Positions 16,654-22,844 of a stretch of 64,000 nucleotides of DNA are shown piece by piece. The first letter of the stretch is position 1; the number at the start of each line of letters is the position of its first letter. The DNA comes from Peptoniphilus raoultii (GTDB lineage Bacteria; Bacillota; Clostridia; Tissierellales; Peptoniphilaceae), in assembly GCF_900099555.1 (NCBI RefSeq), contig NZ_FMWM01000002.1:878018-942017 (forward strand). Reading direction: 5' to 3'. The translations under genes were made by a program, and so were the position numbers. The notes under the pieces are model-generated. The model had not been told where the DNA came from and did no database searches. It saw only the letters and a program-made list of their open reading frames with translations.

Positions 16654-17075
16654 TTAAGTATATTTTAGGAGCAAAAGGCTCTGGAAAAACAAGATGGCTA
16701 ATTGAAAAAGCAAATGAAGATATGGAAAAGGGTGATGGAAACATAGCCTTTGTCGAAGTTGATGACGACCATATTTTCAGTCTTGATTATAATGTAAGAC
16801 TAATCAATGCAACAAACTATAGACTTAACAATATAGAATCTTTTTATGGATTTATTTGTGGACTTTTAGCAATGGATTATGACCTTCACAAAATTTATAT
16901 TGACGGAATTTACAAGGTATTAAAATTAAATATCGAAGATTTAGAATATGTACTATCAAAACTTTCAAAAATTCCAGATATAGAAGACAAAGAAATTTAT
17001 ATTAACGTAGATTATTTAATGGAAGATATGACAGAAACTCTTGCTAAATGTGCTTTTGAAGTAAAAGGCGAGTAG
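16650..17075 (+). CDS. Small P-loop NTP-binding protein
   Basis: A 141-residue protein with a Walker A motif G7-A-K-G-S-G-K-T14 and a likely Walker B at residues 82-86 (IYIDG). Beyond these no family signature is visible; some such proteins are labelled 'PilT-like' by weak similarity, but no pilus genes are here. The start overlaps the stop of the radical SAM gene (ATGA). It probably acts as a small nucleotide kinase or switch; the substrate is unknown. Confidence 0.7.
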   Translation: MIKYILGAKGSGKTRWLIEKANEDMEKGDGNIAFVEVDDDHIFSLDYNVRLINATNYRLNNIESFYGFICGLLAMDYDLHKIYIDGIYKVLKLNIEDLEYVLSKLSKIPDIEDKEIYINVDYLMEDMTETLAKCAFEVKGE

Positions 17076-17083
17076 GTGATAGT

Positions 17084-17170
17084 TTGAACAGAAAATTTGC
17101 AACAAGAGTATTAATTGCAATTCTTGTGCTTTCTATGTTAATACCTATTGTATTTTCATTTAGAATTTAG
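17084..17170 (+). CDS. 28-residue single-span membrane peptide (Prli42-like candidate)
   Basis: TTG start 8 nt after the P-loop gene, with GTAGGTGA as a possible ribosome site. The product MNRKFATRVLIAILVLSMLI... is 28 residues: a short basic head and one hydrophobic helix ending in S-F-R-I. Size, composition and the 'small basic head, one helix' layout resemble Prli42/DUF4044 stress-associated peptides of Firmicutes. It sits in frame-independent operon order between two genes with a ribosome site after it. Short length makes it tentative, but the coding look is good. Confidence 0.55.
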   Translation: MNRKFATRVLIAILVLSMLIPIVFSFRI

Positions 17171-17182
17171 ATAGGAGAATTT

Positions 17183-17737
17183 GTGAAAACCCTAGGGGAA
17201 AAAAGTTTATTTGAAGATTTTTTTGAACATAGAGCATTTTTGATTATGCAATATACCAACGGAGATTTGACAAAGAGAGAATTTTTGCGGAAAAATTTTG
17301 ACTACCTAATATTAAAAAATACAAAACCTTACATAAAAGTTGATTCTTATGAAAAGGGCATGTATAACTACCAATATTATAATGTCATGGCAAAATATTA
17401 TAGATCACTTTCTCGAGAATTTTATAATTCAAAAAAACACTCCAGATATTATAATCATTACTTAAATTTGGCAAATAAATATTATCATGAAAAAGATAGG
17501 TCAGTCCTTTCAATTTTAAAAATAGAAAATTTTGAAAATATGGATGCCTACTTTATAAAATGCAAGTCAAAAGCCTTAAGAAATGAACTTTATGAAATAG
17601 TATTAAATGACCACCAAATGGCCATATTTCATTCCAAGGCCAAGTGGCTATTAGATATATTAATAGAAGAAAATATATTTGAAGAAACAACAAAAAAATC
17701 TTTAATAGATTCTTACATTAACGAAAAATATTATTAA
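17183..17737 (+). CDS. Helical cytosolic protein of unknown function
   Basis: A 184-residue protein with a GTG start 6 nt after AGGAGA. It is rich in Tyr, Lys and Asn and predicted mostly helical ('YNYQYYNVMAKYYRSLSREFY', 'HYLNLANKYYHEKDRS'), with no signal, membrane segment or known motif. It ends the operon that begins at 14936; a hairpin repeat follows. I do not recognise the family. Confidence 0.7.
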   Translation: MKTLGEKSLFEDFFEHRAFLIMQYTNGDLTKREFLRKNFDYLILKNTKPYIKVDSYEKGMYNYQYYNVMAKYYRSLSREFYNSKKHSRYYNHYLNLANKYYHEKDRSVLSILKIENFENMDAYFIKCKSKALRNELYEIVLNDHQMAIFHSKAKWLLDILIEENIFEETTKKSLIDSYINEKYY

Positions 17738-17743
17738 ATATTT

Positions 17744-17768
17744 GGGACTGTCCCTTGTGGACAGTCCC
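17744..17768 (+). repeat. Inverted pair of GGGACTGTCC repeats forming a hairpin
   Basis: GGGACTGTCC and GGACAGTCCC form a long perfect stem around CTTGT and are followed by an AT-rich stretch. It may act as terminator of the upstream operon. Member of the dispersed family; the IS target site lies 6 bp further on. Confidence 0.75.
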
Positions 17769-17774
17769 TATTTA

Positions 17775-17782
17775 AATAAATA
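17775..17782 (+). repeat. 8-bp target site duplication, left copy
   Basis: AATAAATA directly abuts the left end of the IS element and is repeated exactly at 19257-19264. Confidence 0.88.
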
Positions 17783-17806
17783 GGCTCTATAATATCTGTT
17801 GGGGAG
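17783..17806 (+). repeat. Left terminal inverted repeat of the ISL3 element
   Basis: 24 bp, GGCTCTAT then a variable 8-bp centre then TTGGGGAG. The centre differs from the right end. Confidence 0.85.
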
Positions 17807-17904
17807 TAAATCTCTAACAGATATTTTTATGAAAAAATTTGCACTTATACGCATTTAATCCTAAACTTAAAATAACAACAAACAAAGCTAGGAGGTGCAT
17901 ATAA

Positions 17905-19083
17905 GTGCAAAATAATAATAACATTAATTTGTTAGGTTTTAAAGATGTAGTTTTTGATAGCTTTGACGAGGATAATGACTTTGTTTATGTTCATGCGTCT
18001 GTTAAAAAGATGAATGCTTGTCCTCACTGTGGTTCTAAAAAGATTTGGGTTCATGATCATAGAATTCAAAAGATTAAGGATACTCACATTCGTGGAAAGA
18101 AATGTCTTATTCATTTAAAGAAAACAAGGTATGATTGCAAGTCTTGTGGCTGTCGTTTTGAAAGAGAACTTAATTTTATTGCTAAGGGTCATACTATGAC
18201 TAATAGACTTGTTTTTGCTATTGTTGCTGAGTTTGATGAGCTCTACTCTATCTCATCTATTGCTAAAAGGTATAATGTTTCTACTAACACTGTTTTTAGA
18301 ATTTTAAATTGTTTAAGTGTTTCGAGAGATAAGCTTTCTGAAGTCCTTTGTATAGATGAATTTAAAGGGGATAGTGGAAATATTAAGTACCAAACATCAC
18401 TTCTAAATGGAGCTAAACACTCTATCATTAATATTTTACCTACTAGAGATATGAATTTTTTGTTCAGCTACTTTAAAAAAGTTCCTAACAAGGAGAGACA
18501 AGCTGTTAAGTTTTTTGTAAGTGATATGTCTAATACCTTTAAGTCTGTTAAGAATAGGTTCTTTAAGAAGTCTATCCATATTGTTGACAGGTATCATTTC
18601 ATTAGGCAAGTTTCATGGGCTTTGGAGAATGTTAGAAAGAGGATTCAAAAAGATATTTCTTCTAAGCTTAGAAAATATTTTAAGAGAAGTAGGAGTCTAC
18701 TTACAAAGCCTGCTTCTAAGCTAACAACTGATCAAGCTGAAGATGTTTCTCTAATGCTTAATATTAGTGAAGATTTAAAATTAGCATATAGGTTAAAGGA
18801 GTTATTCTACCAATATGTTCTTACCCAACCCAATAGAGTTAGGGCAGCTAAATCTCTAAGAGAATGGATAAAAAGAGCTGAAGAATCTAATTTAAAAGAA
18901 TTTAAAGCTTGTATCACTGCTTTTAATAACTGGTTTGATGAGATATGTAACTCTTTTGATTATCCTTGGTCTAATGGTCCTCTTGAAGGCACACATACTA
19001 AGATAAAGACTTTAAAGAGAAATTGTTTTGGTATGAAAAATTTTAATTTATTTAGAAAAAGAATTATGTTTGCTTGTAAGTAG
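17905..19083 (+). CDS. ISL3-family transposase
   Basis: DDE transposase of 392 residues. A zinc-finger pair at the N-terminus (C-P-H-C-G and C-K-S-C-G-C), a helix-turn-helix ('ISSIAKRYNVSTNTVFRIL') and a catalytic core with 'CIDEFKGD', 'VSDMSNTF' and the Glu in 'GPLEGTHTKIKTLKRNCFGMKNF' are all present. The GTG start at 17905 has AGGAGGTG 8 nt upstream. Length and motifs suggest an active enzyme. Confidence 0.95.
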   Translation: MQNNNNINLLGFKDVVFDSFDEDNDFVYVHASVKKMNACPHCGSKKIWVHDHRIQKIKDTHIRGKKCLIHLKKTRYDCKSCGCRFERELNFIAKGHTMTNRLVFAIVAEFDELYSISSIAKRYNVSTNTVFRILNCLSVSRDKLSEVLCIDEFKGDSGNIKYQTSLLNGAKHSIINILPTRDMNFLFSYFKKVPNKERQAVKFFVSDMSNTFKSVKNRFFKKSIHIVDRYHFIRQVSWALENVRKRIQKDISSKLRKYFKRSRSLLTKPASKLTTDQAEDVSLMLNISEDLKLAYRLKELFYQYVLTQPNRVRAAKSLREWIKRAEESNLKEFKACITAFNNWFDEICNSFDYPWSNGPLEGTHTKIKTLKRNCFGMKNFNLFRKRIMFACK

Positions 19084-19108
19084 TGACAAAAAACAGGAAA
19101 AATTTTGC

Positions 19109-19129
19109 AAAACCCCTAGGGGTTTTATT
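19109..19129 (+). terminator. Transposase terminator
   Basis: AAAACCCCTAGGGGTTTT is an 18-bp perfect palindrome shortly after the transposase stop, inside the element. Confidence 0.6.
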
Positions 19130-19232
19130 TGCTATGTTTATTTTTAGTAGTTTTTATTTATTTTAGTTTTGATATTCTATTAGCGTCTATGTATTGATTT
19201 TTACATAAAGAAAGAGACTCGAGTTAACGAGT

Positions 19233-19256
19233 CTCCCCAATATTTGACATAGAGCC
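19233..19256 (-). repeat. Right terminal inverted repeat of the ISL3 element
   Basis: Read on the minus strand: GGCTCTATGTCAAATATTGG then GGAG. It is the more canonical ISL3 end of the two. Confidence 0.88.
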
Positions 19257-19264
19257 AATAAATA
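19257..19264 (+). repeat. 8-bp target site duplication, right copy
   Basis: AATAAATA, identical to 17775-17782. Confidence 0.88.
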
Positions 19265-19287
19265 AAGACATAATTAAATAAAAAAAC

Positions 19288-19323
19288 AAAAGCAGGGCTG
19301 TCCTTTAGGGCTGTCCTGCTTTT
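19288..19323 (+). repeat. Hairpin with two GGGCTGTCC units
   Basis: AAAAGCAGG and CCTGCTTTT pair at the base; the loop arms carry GGCTGTCC twice in direct order. It is a second form of the dispersed repeat family. A further single GGGCTGTT lies at 19344, followed by a TAA triplet run to about 19375. Confidence 0.7.
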
Positions 19324-19421
19324 AAAAAATAAAAAAGAAATGGAGGGCTGTTTTAATAATAATAATAATAAATAAGAAGAATGGCTTTCCTTACAAGAGT
19401 AAAACAAAAATCACTTCTTTA

Positions 19422-19430
19422 TGTTATAAT
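19422..19430 (+). promoter_or_regulatory. Extended -10 promoter for mtaD
   Basis: TGTTATAAT (TG-n-TATAAT) ends 15 nt before the ATG at 19446. No clear -35. Confidence 0.5.
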
Positions 19431-19445
19431 TATTTTGGTGATTTA

Positions 19446-20729
19446 ATGAGCGTTTTATTTAAAAATATAAATTATTTGGACTTAGAAAATGAAAAGATTT
19501 TGGAAGATTATGATGTTTTTGTTGAAGATAATAAGATTTCAAAAATTGCTAAGGATTTAAAGCTTAAGGCCTATGAAGTTTATGATGGCAAGGACAAACT
19601 TTTGACGCCATCTTTTGTAAATGGACACACTCATCTTGGCATGAGTCTTTTTAGAAATTATGCTGATGATTTAAAGCTAATGGATTGGCTTGAAAGTAAA
19701 ATTTGGCCTATTGAAGCAAAATTAACTCCTGATGATATTTATTGGGGCAGCCTTCTTTCCATGGCTGAAAATATTAAATCTGGCGTAAGCTGTGTATGTG
19801 ATATGTATTATGAAATGGATAGGGTCTGTGACGGGGCTATTGAAATTGGTTTAAGAGGAGTTTTTACTAGGGGTCTTACTGATAATGATGGTCTTGGTGA
19901 GGCTAAGTTAAAATCTTTTAGAAAATTTTATAAAAATTACAATGGAAGGGCGGGTGGCAGAATTAGAGTTGCTCCTGCACCTCACGCTATTTATACCTGC
20001 TCCGAAAATTATTTAAGGGAAATTTCTGAAATGGCGAAAAATGAATTTGATGATATTATCCATATTCATCTTTCAGAAACTAAGGGTGAGCTTTCAGACT
20101 GCCAAAAAGCCCATGGCATGACTCCAATTGCATATGTAAATTTTTTGGGACTTTTAGATTCCCATGTCATTGCTGCTCACTGCGTCCATATTACAGATGA
20201 GGAAATTGATCTTGTAAAGGATAAAAGATTTTATCCTATTTATAATCCTTCATCAAATTTAAAGCTTGCCAGCGGTTTTACGCCAGTTGAAAAAATTTTA
20301 AAGAATAATATTAAAATGGGCATTGGTACTGACGGTTCATCTTCAAATAACAATCAAAATTTAATGGAAGATATGCATATTGGTGCCATTGTAAATAAAG
20401 CTAGGGAAATGGATGAGGAAGCTGTTAAGGCTATAGAAATTTTAAAGATGGCAACTGTAAACGGTGAAAAGGCCATGGGTTTTGACAATATTGGACTTAT
20501 TAAAGAGGGATACATTGCTGATTTAACAGTTTTTGACCTTAATTCAAATAATTTTACACCAAGAAATAATTTAATTAACGCCTTGGTCTATTCTGCTCAG
20601 TCAGAGGATATTAAAGATTTAATGGTTGATGGTAAATTTTTAATGAAAAATAGGCAGCTTGTAACTGTAGATGAAGAGAAAATAAGATATATGGTAAATA
20701 AATCTATGGGAGATTTGCTAAAAAGATGA
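19446..20729 (+). CDS. mtaD: 5-methylthioadenosine/S-adenosylhomocysteine deaminase-like amidohydrolase
   Basis: Zn-dependent deaminase of the amidohydrolase family, 427 residues. Metal ligands are seen in H61-x-H63 ('NGHTHLGMSLFRN'), 'IHIHLSE', 'AAHCVH' and 'IGTDGSSSNNN'; the latter and 'LKLMDWLESKIWPIEA' are typical of MTA/SAH deaminases. It turns SAH or MTA to the inosyl form in methyl-cycle salvage. Guanine or chlorohydrolase relatives are possible but fit less well. The 3' end overlaps the CPBP gene by 4 nt. Confidence 0.88.
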   Translation: MSVLFKNINYLDLENEKILEDYDVFVEDNKISKIAKDLKLKAYEVYDGKDKLLTPSFVNGHTHLGMSLFRNYADDLKLMDWLESKIWPIEAKLTPDDIYWGSLLSMAENIKSGVSCVCDMYYEMDRVCDGAIEIGLRGVFTRGLTDNDGLGEAKLKSFRKFYKNYNGRAGGRIRVAPAPHAIYTCSENYLREISEMAKNEFDDIIHIHLSETKGELSDCQKAHGMTPIAYVNFLGLLDSHVIAAHCVHITDEEIDLVKDKRFYPIYNPSSNLKLASGFTPVEKILKNNIKMGIGTDGSSSNNNQNLMEDMHIGAIVNKAREMDEEAVKAIEILKMATVNGEKAMGFDNIGLIKEGYIADLTVFDLNSNNFTPRNNLINALVYSAQSEDIKDLMVDGKFLMKNRQLVTVDEEKIRYMVNKSMGDLLKR

Positions 20730-21580
20730 AAAAATCATTAAAAATTTTTTTAGGATTTTTATTTTTAATGGGCCTAGTTGTTGGTCTGCAAATTGCTTCA
20801 ATAGTAATTTTATCTTTAATCTTCGGACTAGATGCAAATTTTACTATGACAAATGAAAGAGATGTCTTGGTTTTTTTGTTTGCAACTATTGGCCAGCTTT
20901 TGGCATCTTTAATATTTGTAAAATTTATACTGAAGAAAAATTTTTCTTATATATGGCTAAAAAGGGAAAAGTTACTTGAAAATTTTTCCCTAGGTTTTTT
21001 TCTAGGATTCCTTCAAATAAGTTTATTTGTTATTTTGGCAATGATTTTTTCCTATGCTCAAGTTAAAAATATAAACTTTAATAGAATAGATTTAAAGTTT
21101 TTTATGTTTTTAATAGGATTTACTATTCAGTCAACTTCTGAAGAATTTTTAGTAAGGGGAATTTTTACCAGGTATTTATTTGAAAAGATGAAGGCAAGCT
21201 ATGCAGTTTTAATACCTGCCATCATTTTTTCCCTCCTGCATCTTTTTAATGGAGGATATACTTTTTTATCAGCATTAAATACTTTTTTAGTTGGAATTTT
21301 CTACGGGATTTTAATACTTGCTTGTAAAAATATCTTACTTGTAAGTGGTGCTCATAGTGCTTGGAATTTTTCCATGTCTTTAATTTATGGGTTGCCTGTC
21401 AGTGGACAAGTAAAAATAGAAGGACTCATTGGCATAGAAAGTTTAAATGTTAATGCAATGGGAGGTATTTATGGGCCTGAAGGAAGTTTTTTAGTAACAA
21501 TTATTGAATGTTTAAGTATATTATGTGCATATTTATATATAAAGAAAAGAGGTTTTTATGGAAAAGAAAGTAGTTTATAG
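20726..21580 (+). CDS. CPBP-family intramembrane glutamic protease
   Basis: A 284-residue membrane protein with about eight hydrophobic segments. The Abi/CPBP motifs are present: 'TSEEFLVRGIFTRYLF' (EExxxR), 'IIFSLLHLFNG' and 'VSGAHSAWNF'. Related enzymes process prenylated or peptide substrates, and some give bacteriocin immunity. It starts in the mtaD stop region (ATGA) and overlaps trpS by 23 nt. The substrate is unknown; no bacteriocin gene is visible nearby. Confidence 0.87.
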   Translation: MKKSLKIFLGFLFLMGLVVGLQIASIVILSLIFGLDANFTMTNERDVLVFLFATIGQLLASLIFVKFILKKNFSYIWLKREKLLENFSLGFFLGFLQISLFVILAMIFSYAQVKNINFNRIDLKFFMFLIGFTIQSTSEEFLVRGIFTRYLFEKMKASYAVLIPAIIFSLLHLFNGGYTFLSALNTFLVGIFYGILILACKNILLVSGAHSAWNFSMSLIYGLPVSGQVKIEGLIGIESLNVNAMGGIYGPEGSFLVTIIECLSILCAYLYIKKRGFYGKESSL

Positions 21581-22547
21581 TGGTATTCAGCCTTCAGGCT
21601 CACTTACAATTGGAAATTATATTGGGGCTTTAAGAAATTTTAAGGACCTGCAAGATGATTATCTATGCTTATATTGTATAGCAGACCTTCACGCAATCAC
21701 TGTGCACCAAGAACCCAAAAATTTACGAAAAAATACCCTTGATTTAATTGCCCTTTATTTGGCAGCGGGAATTGATCCTGAAAAGTCAATTATTTATATA
21801 CAATCTCATGTTCATGAACATACAGAACTTGCTTGGGCCTTAAACACAATTACTGGTCTTGGTCAGCTTCAAAGAATGACTCAATTTAAGTCAAAATCTC
21901 AAAAGGTTAAGGAAGTTGAAGCAGGACTTTTAAATTATCCTGTTCTTATGGCAGCTGATATTTTACTTTACAATACAAATTTTGTTCCTGTTGGGGAAGA
22001 TCAAAGACAGCATCTTGAAATCACTAGAGATATTGCCGAAAGATTTAATTCAAGATATTCTGAAACTTTTACAATTCCTGAAATTTTGCCAGCAAAAGTT
22101 GGGGGAAGGATTATGTCCCTTCAAGATCCTATGTCAAAAATGTCAAAATCTGATTCTAATAAAGACGGCTTTATTTTAATTATTGAAGATGAAAATGAAA
22201 CGAGAAAAAAATTAAAAAAAGCTGTAACAGATTCTCTTGGGAAAATTTCCTATAATGACGATCAAAAGGGTCTTAAAAATCTTATAGATATTTATGCATC
22301 TTTTAGTGGCCTAAGCACAGATGAAATTGTTTGTAAATATGAGGGCAAGGGCTACGGTATTTTTAAAGAAGAATTGGCAGAAGTAGTAACTTTAGGTCTA
22401 AGGCCCATAAGAGAAAAGTTTAAGGAAATTCGTGATGACAAGGCTTATCTTGAAAAAGTCTATAAAGAAGGGGCAGAAAAAGCATCCTATATTGCGGCAA
22501 AAACTGTGAGAAAAGTATACAAGAAAATGGGCTTTATTCCCCGTTAG
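21558..22547 (+). CDS. trpS: Tryptophan--tRNA ligase
   Basis: Class Ic synthetase charging tRNA-Trp; 329 residues, normal length. 'GIQPSGSLTIGNYIGAL' has the HIGH-like motif and 'MSKMSKSD' the KMSKS loop; 'PVGEDQRQHLE' is also conserved. It starts inside the CPBP gene, an unusual operon partner, with a weak site before the ATG. No T-box is seen upstream. The promoter for valS follows after a short gap. Confidence 0.96.
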   Translation: MEKKVVYSGIQPSGSLTIGNYIGALRNFKDLQDDYLCLYCIADLHAITVHQEPKNLRKNTLDLIALYLAAGIDPEKSIIYIQSHVHEHTELAWALNTITGLGQLQRMTQFKSKSQKVKEVEAGLLNYPVLMAADILLYNTNFVPVGEDQRQHLEITRDIAERFNSRYSETFTIPEILPAKVGGRIMSLQDPMSKMSKSDSNKDGFILIIEDENETRKKLKKAVTDSLGKISYNDDQKGLKNLIDIYASFSGLSTDEIVCKYEGKGYGIFKEELAEVVTLGLRPIREKFKEIRDDKAYLEKVYKEGAEKASYIAAKTVRKVYKKMGFIPR

Positions 22548-22567
22548 ATGAAGACAAAATGTTATAT

Positions 22568-22596
22568 TTGACAAAAATAACATTTATAAATATAAT
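22568..22596 (+). promoter_or_regulatory. Consensus promoter of the T-box/valS operon
   Basis: TTGACA (22568-22573), 17-bp spacer, TATAAT (22591-22596). Both hexamers are perfect. Confidence 0.9.
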
Positions 22597-22602
22597 TAAT
22601 GT

Positions 22603-22830
22603 AGTTTAATAAGGCTATAAAAAAGAGGAGTAGTTTTTAATAATTTTTAGAGAGAAACTGGCAGCTGAAAAGTTTTATTTATTAATTACCAAGGTAGCTT
22701 TTTTGCCTTCCAAATGAAAAAAGTAGTTTGGAACGATTTATTTCGTTAAAAATATTGAGAGTTTATTTTTTATAAATAAAAATTAAGGTGGTACCGCGTC
22801 TTTCGTCCTTAGGATGAAAGACTTTTTTTA
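22603..22830 (+). promoter_or_regulatory. T-box leader controlling valS
   Basis: The T-box antiterminator core AAGGTGGTACCGCG lies at 22785-22798, followed by a terminator hairpin (22798-22808 with 22812-22822) and seven T. Upstream are a stem I-like region with AGTA and AGAGAGAAACTGG. A GTA triplet at 22694-22696 is a possible valine specifier, but the stem I pairing was not resolved by eye. Uncharged tRNA-Val would favour read-through into valS. Confidence 0.92.
22798..22829 (+). terminator. T-box terminator hairpin
   Basis: GTCTTTCGTCC pairs with GGATGAAAGAC (one G-T pair), then TTTTTTT. Its 5' arm begins at the end of the T-box core, so the antiterminator competes with it. Confidence 0.9.
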
Positions 22831-22844
22831 TTGAAAGGAGAAAT

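Larger units (their letters stand above)
17783..19256 (+). mobile_element. ISL3-family insertion sequence, 1474 bp, apparently complete
   Basis: The ends GGCTCTAT-n8-TTGGGGAG (17783-17806) and its inverse at 19233-19256 match in 18 of 24 positions; the outer and inner 8 bp are identical. Perfect 8-bp duplications flank the element, the size expected for ISL3. A single intact transposase gene fills the middle. Near each end is a hairpin (17790-17824 and 19214-19235) that could stop outside transcription. There is no passenger gene and no sign of decay in the reading frame. Confidence 0.93.

Noticed and set aside
16650-17075. PilT-type motor protein
   Set aside because: It is far too short (141 residues) and only the P-loop is shared; no type IV pilus genes are present.
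19354-19375. TAA triplet run as a functional microsatellite
   Set aside because: It is intergenic, short and AT-only; nothing indicates a switch.
20726-21580. Bacteriocin immunity role for the CPBP protease
   Set aside because: No bacteriocin precursor or transporter gene lies nearby; the neighbours are mtaD and trpS.
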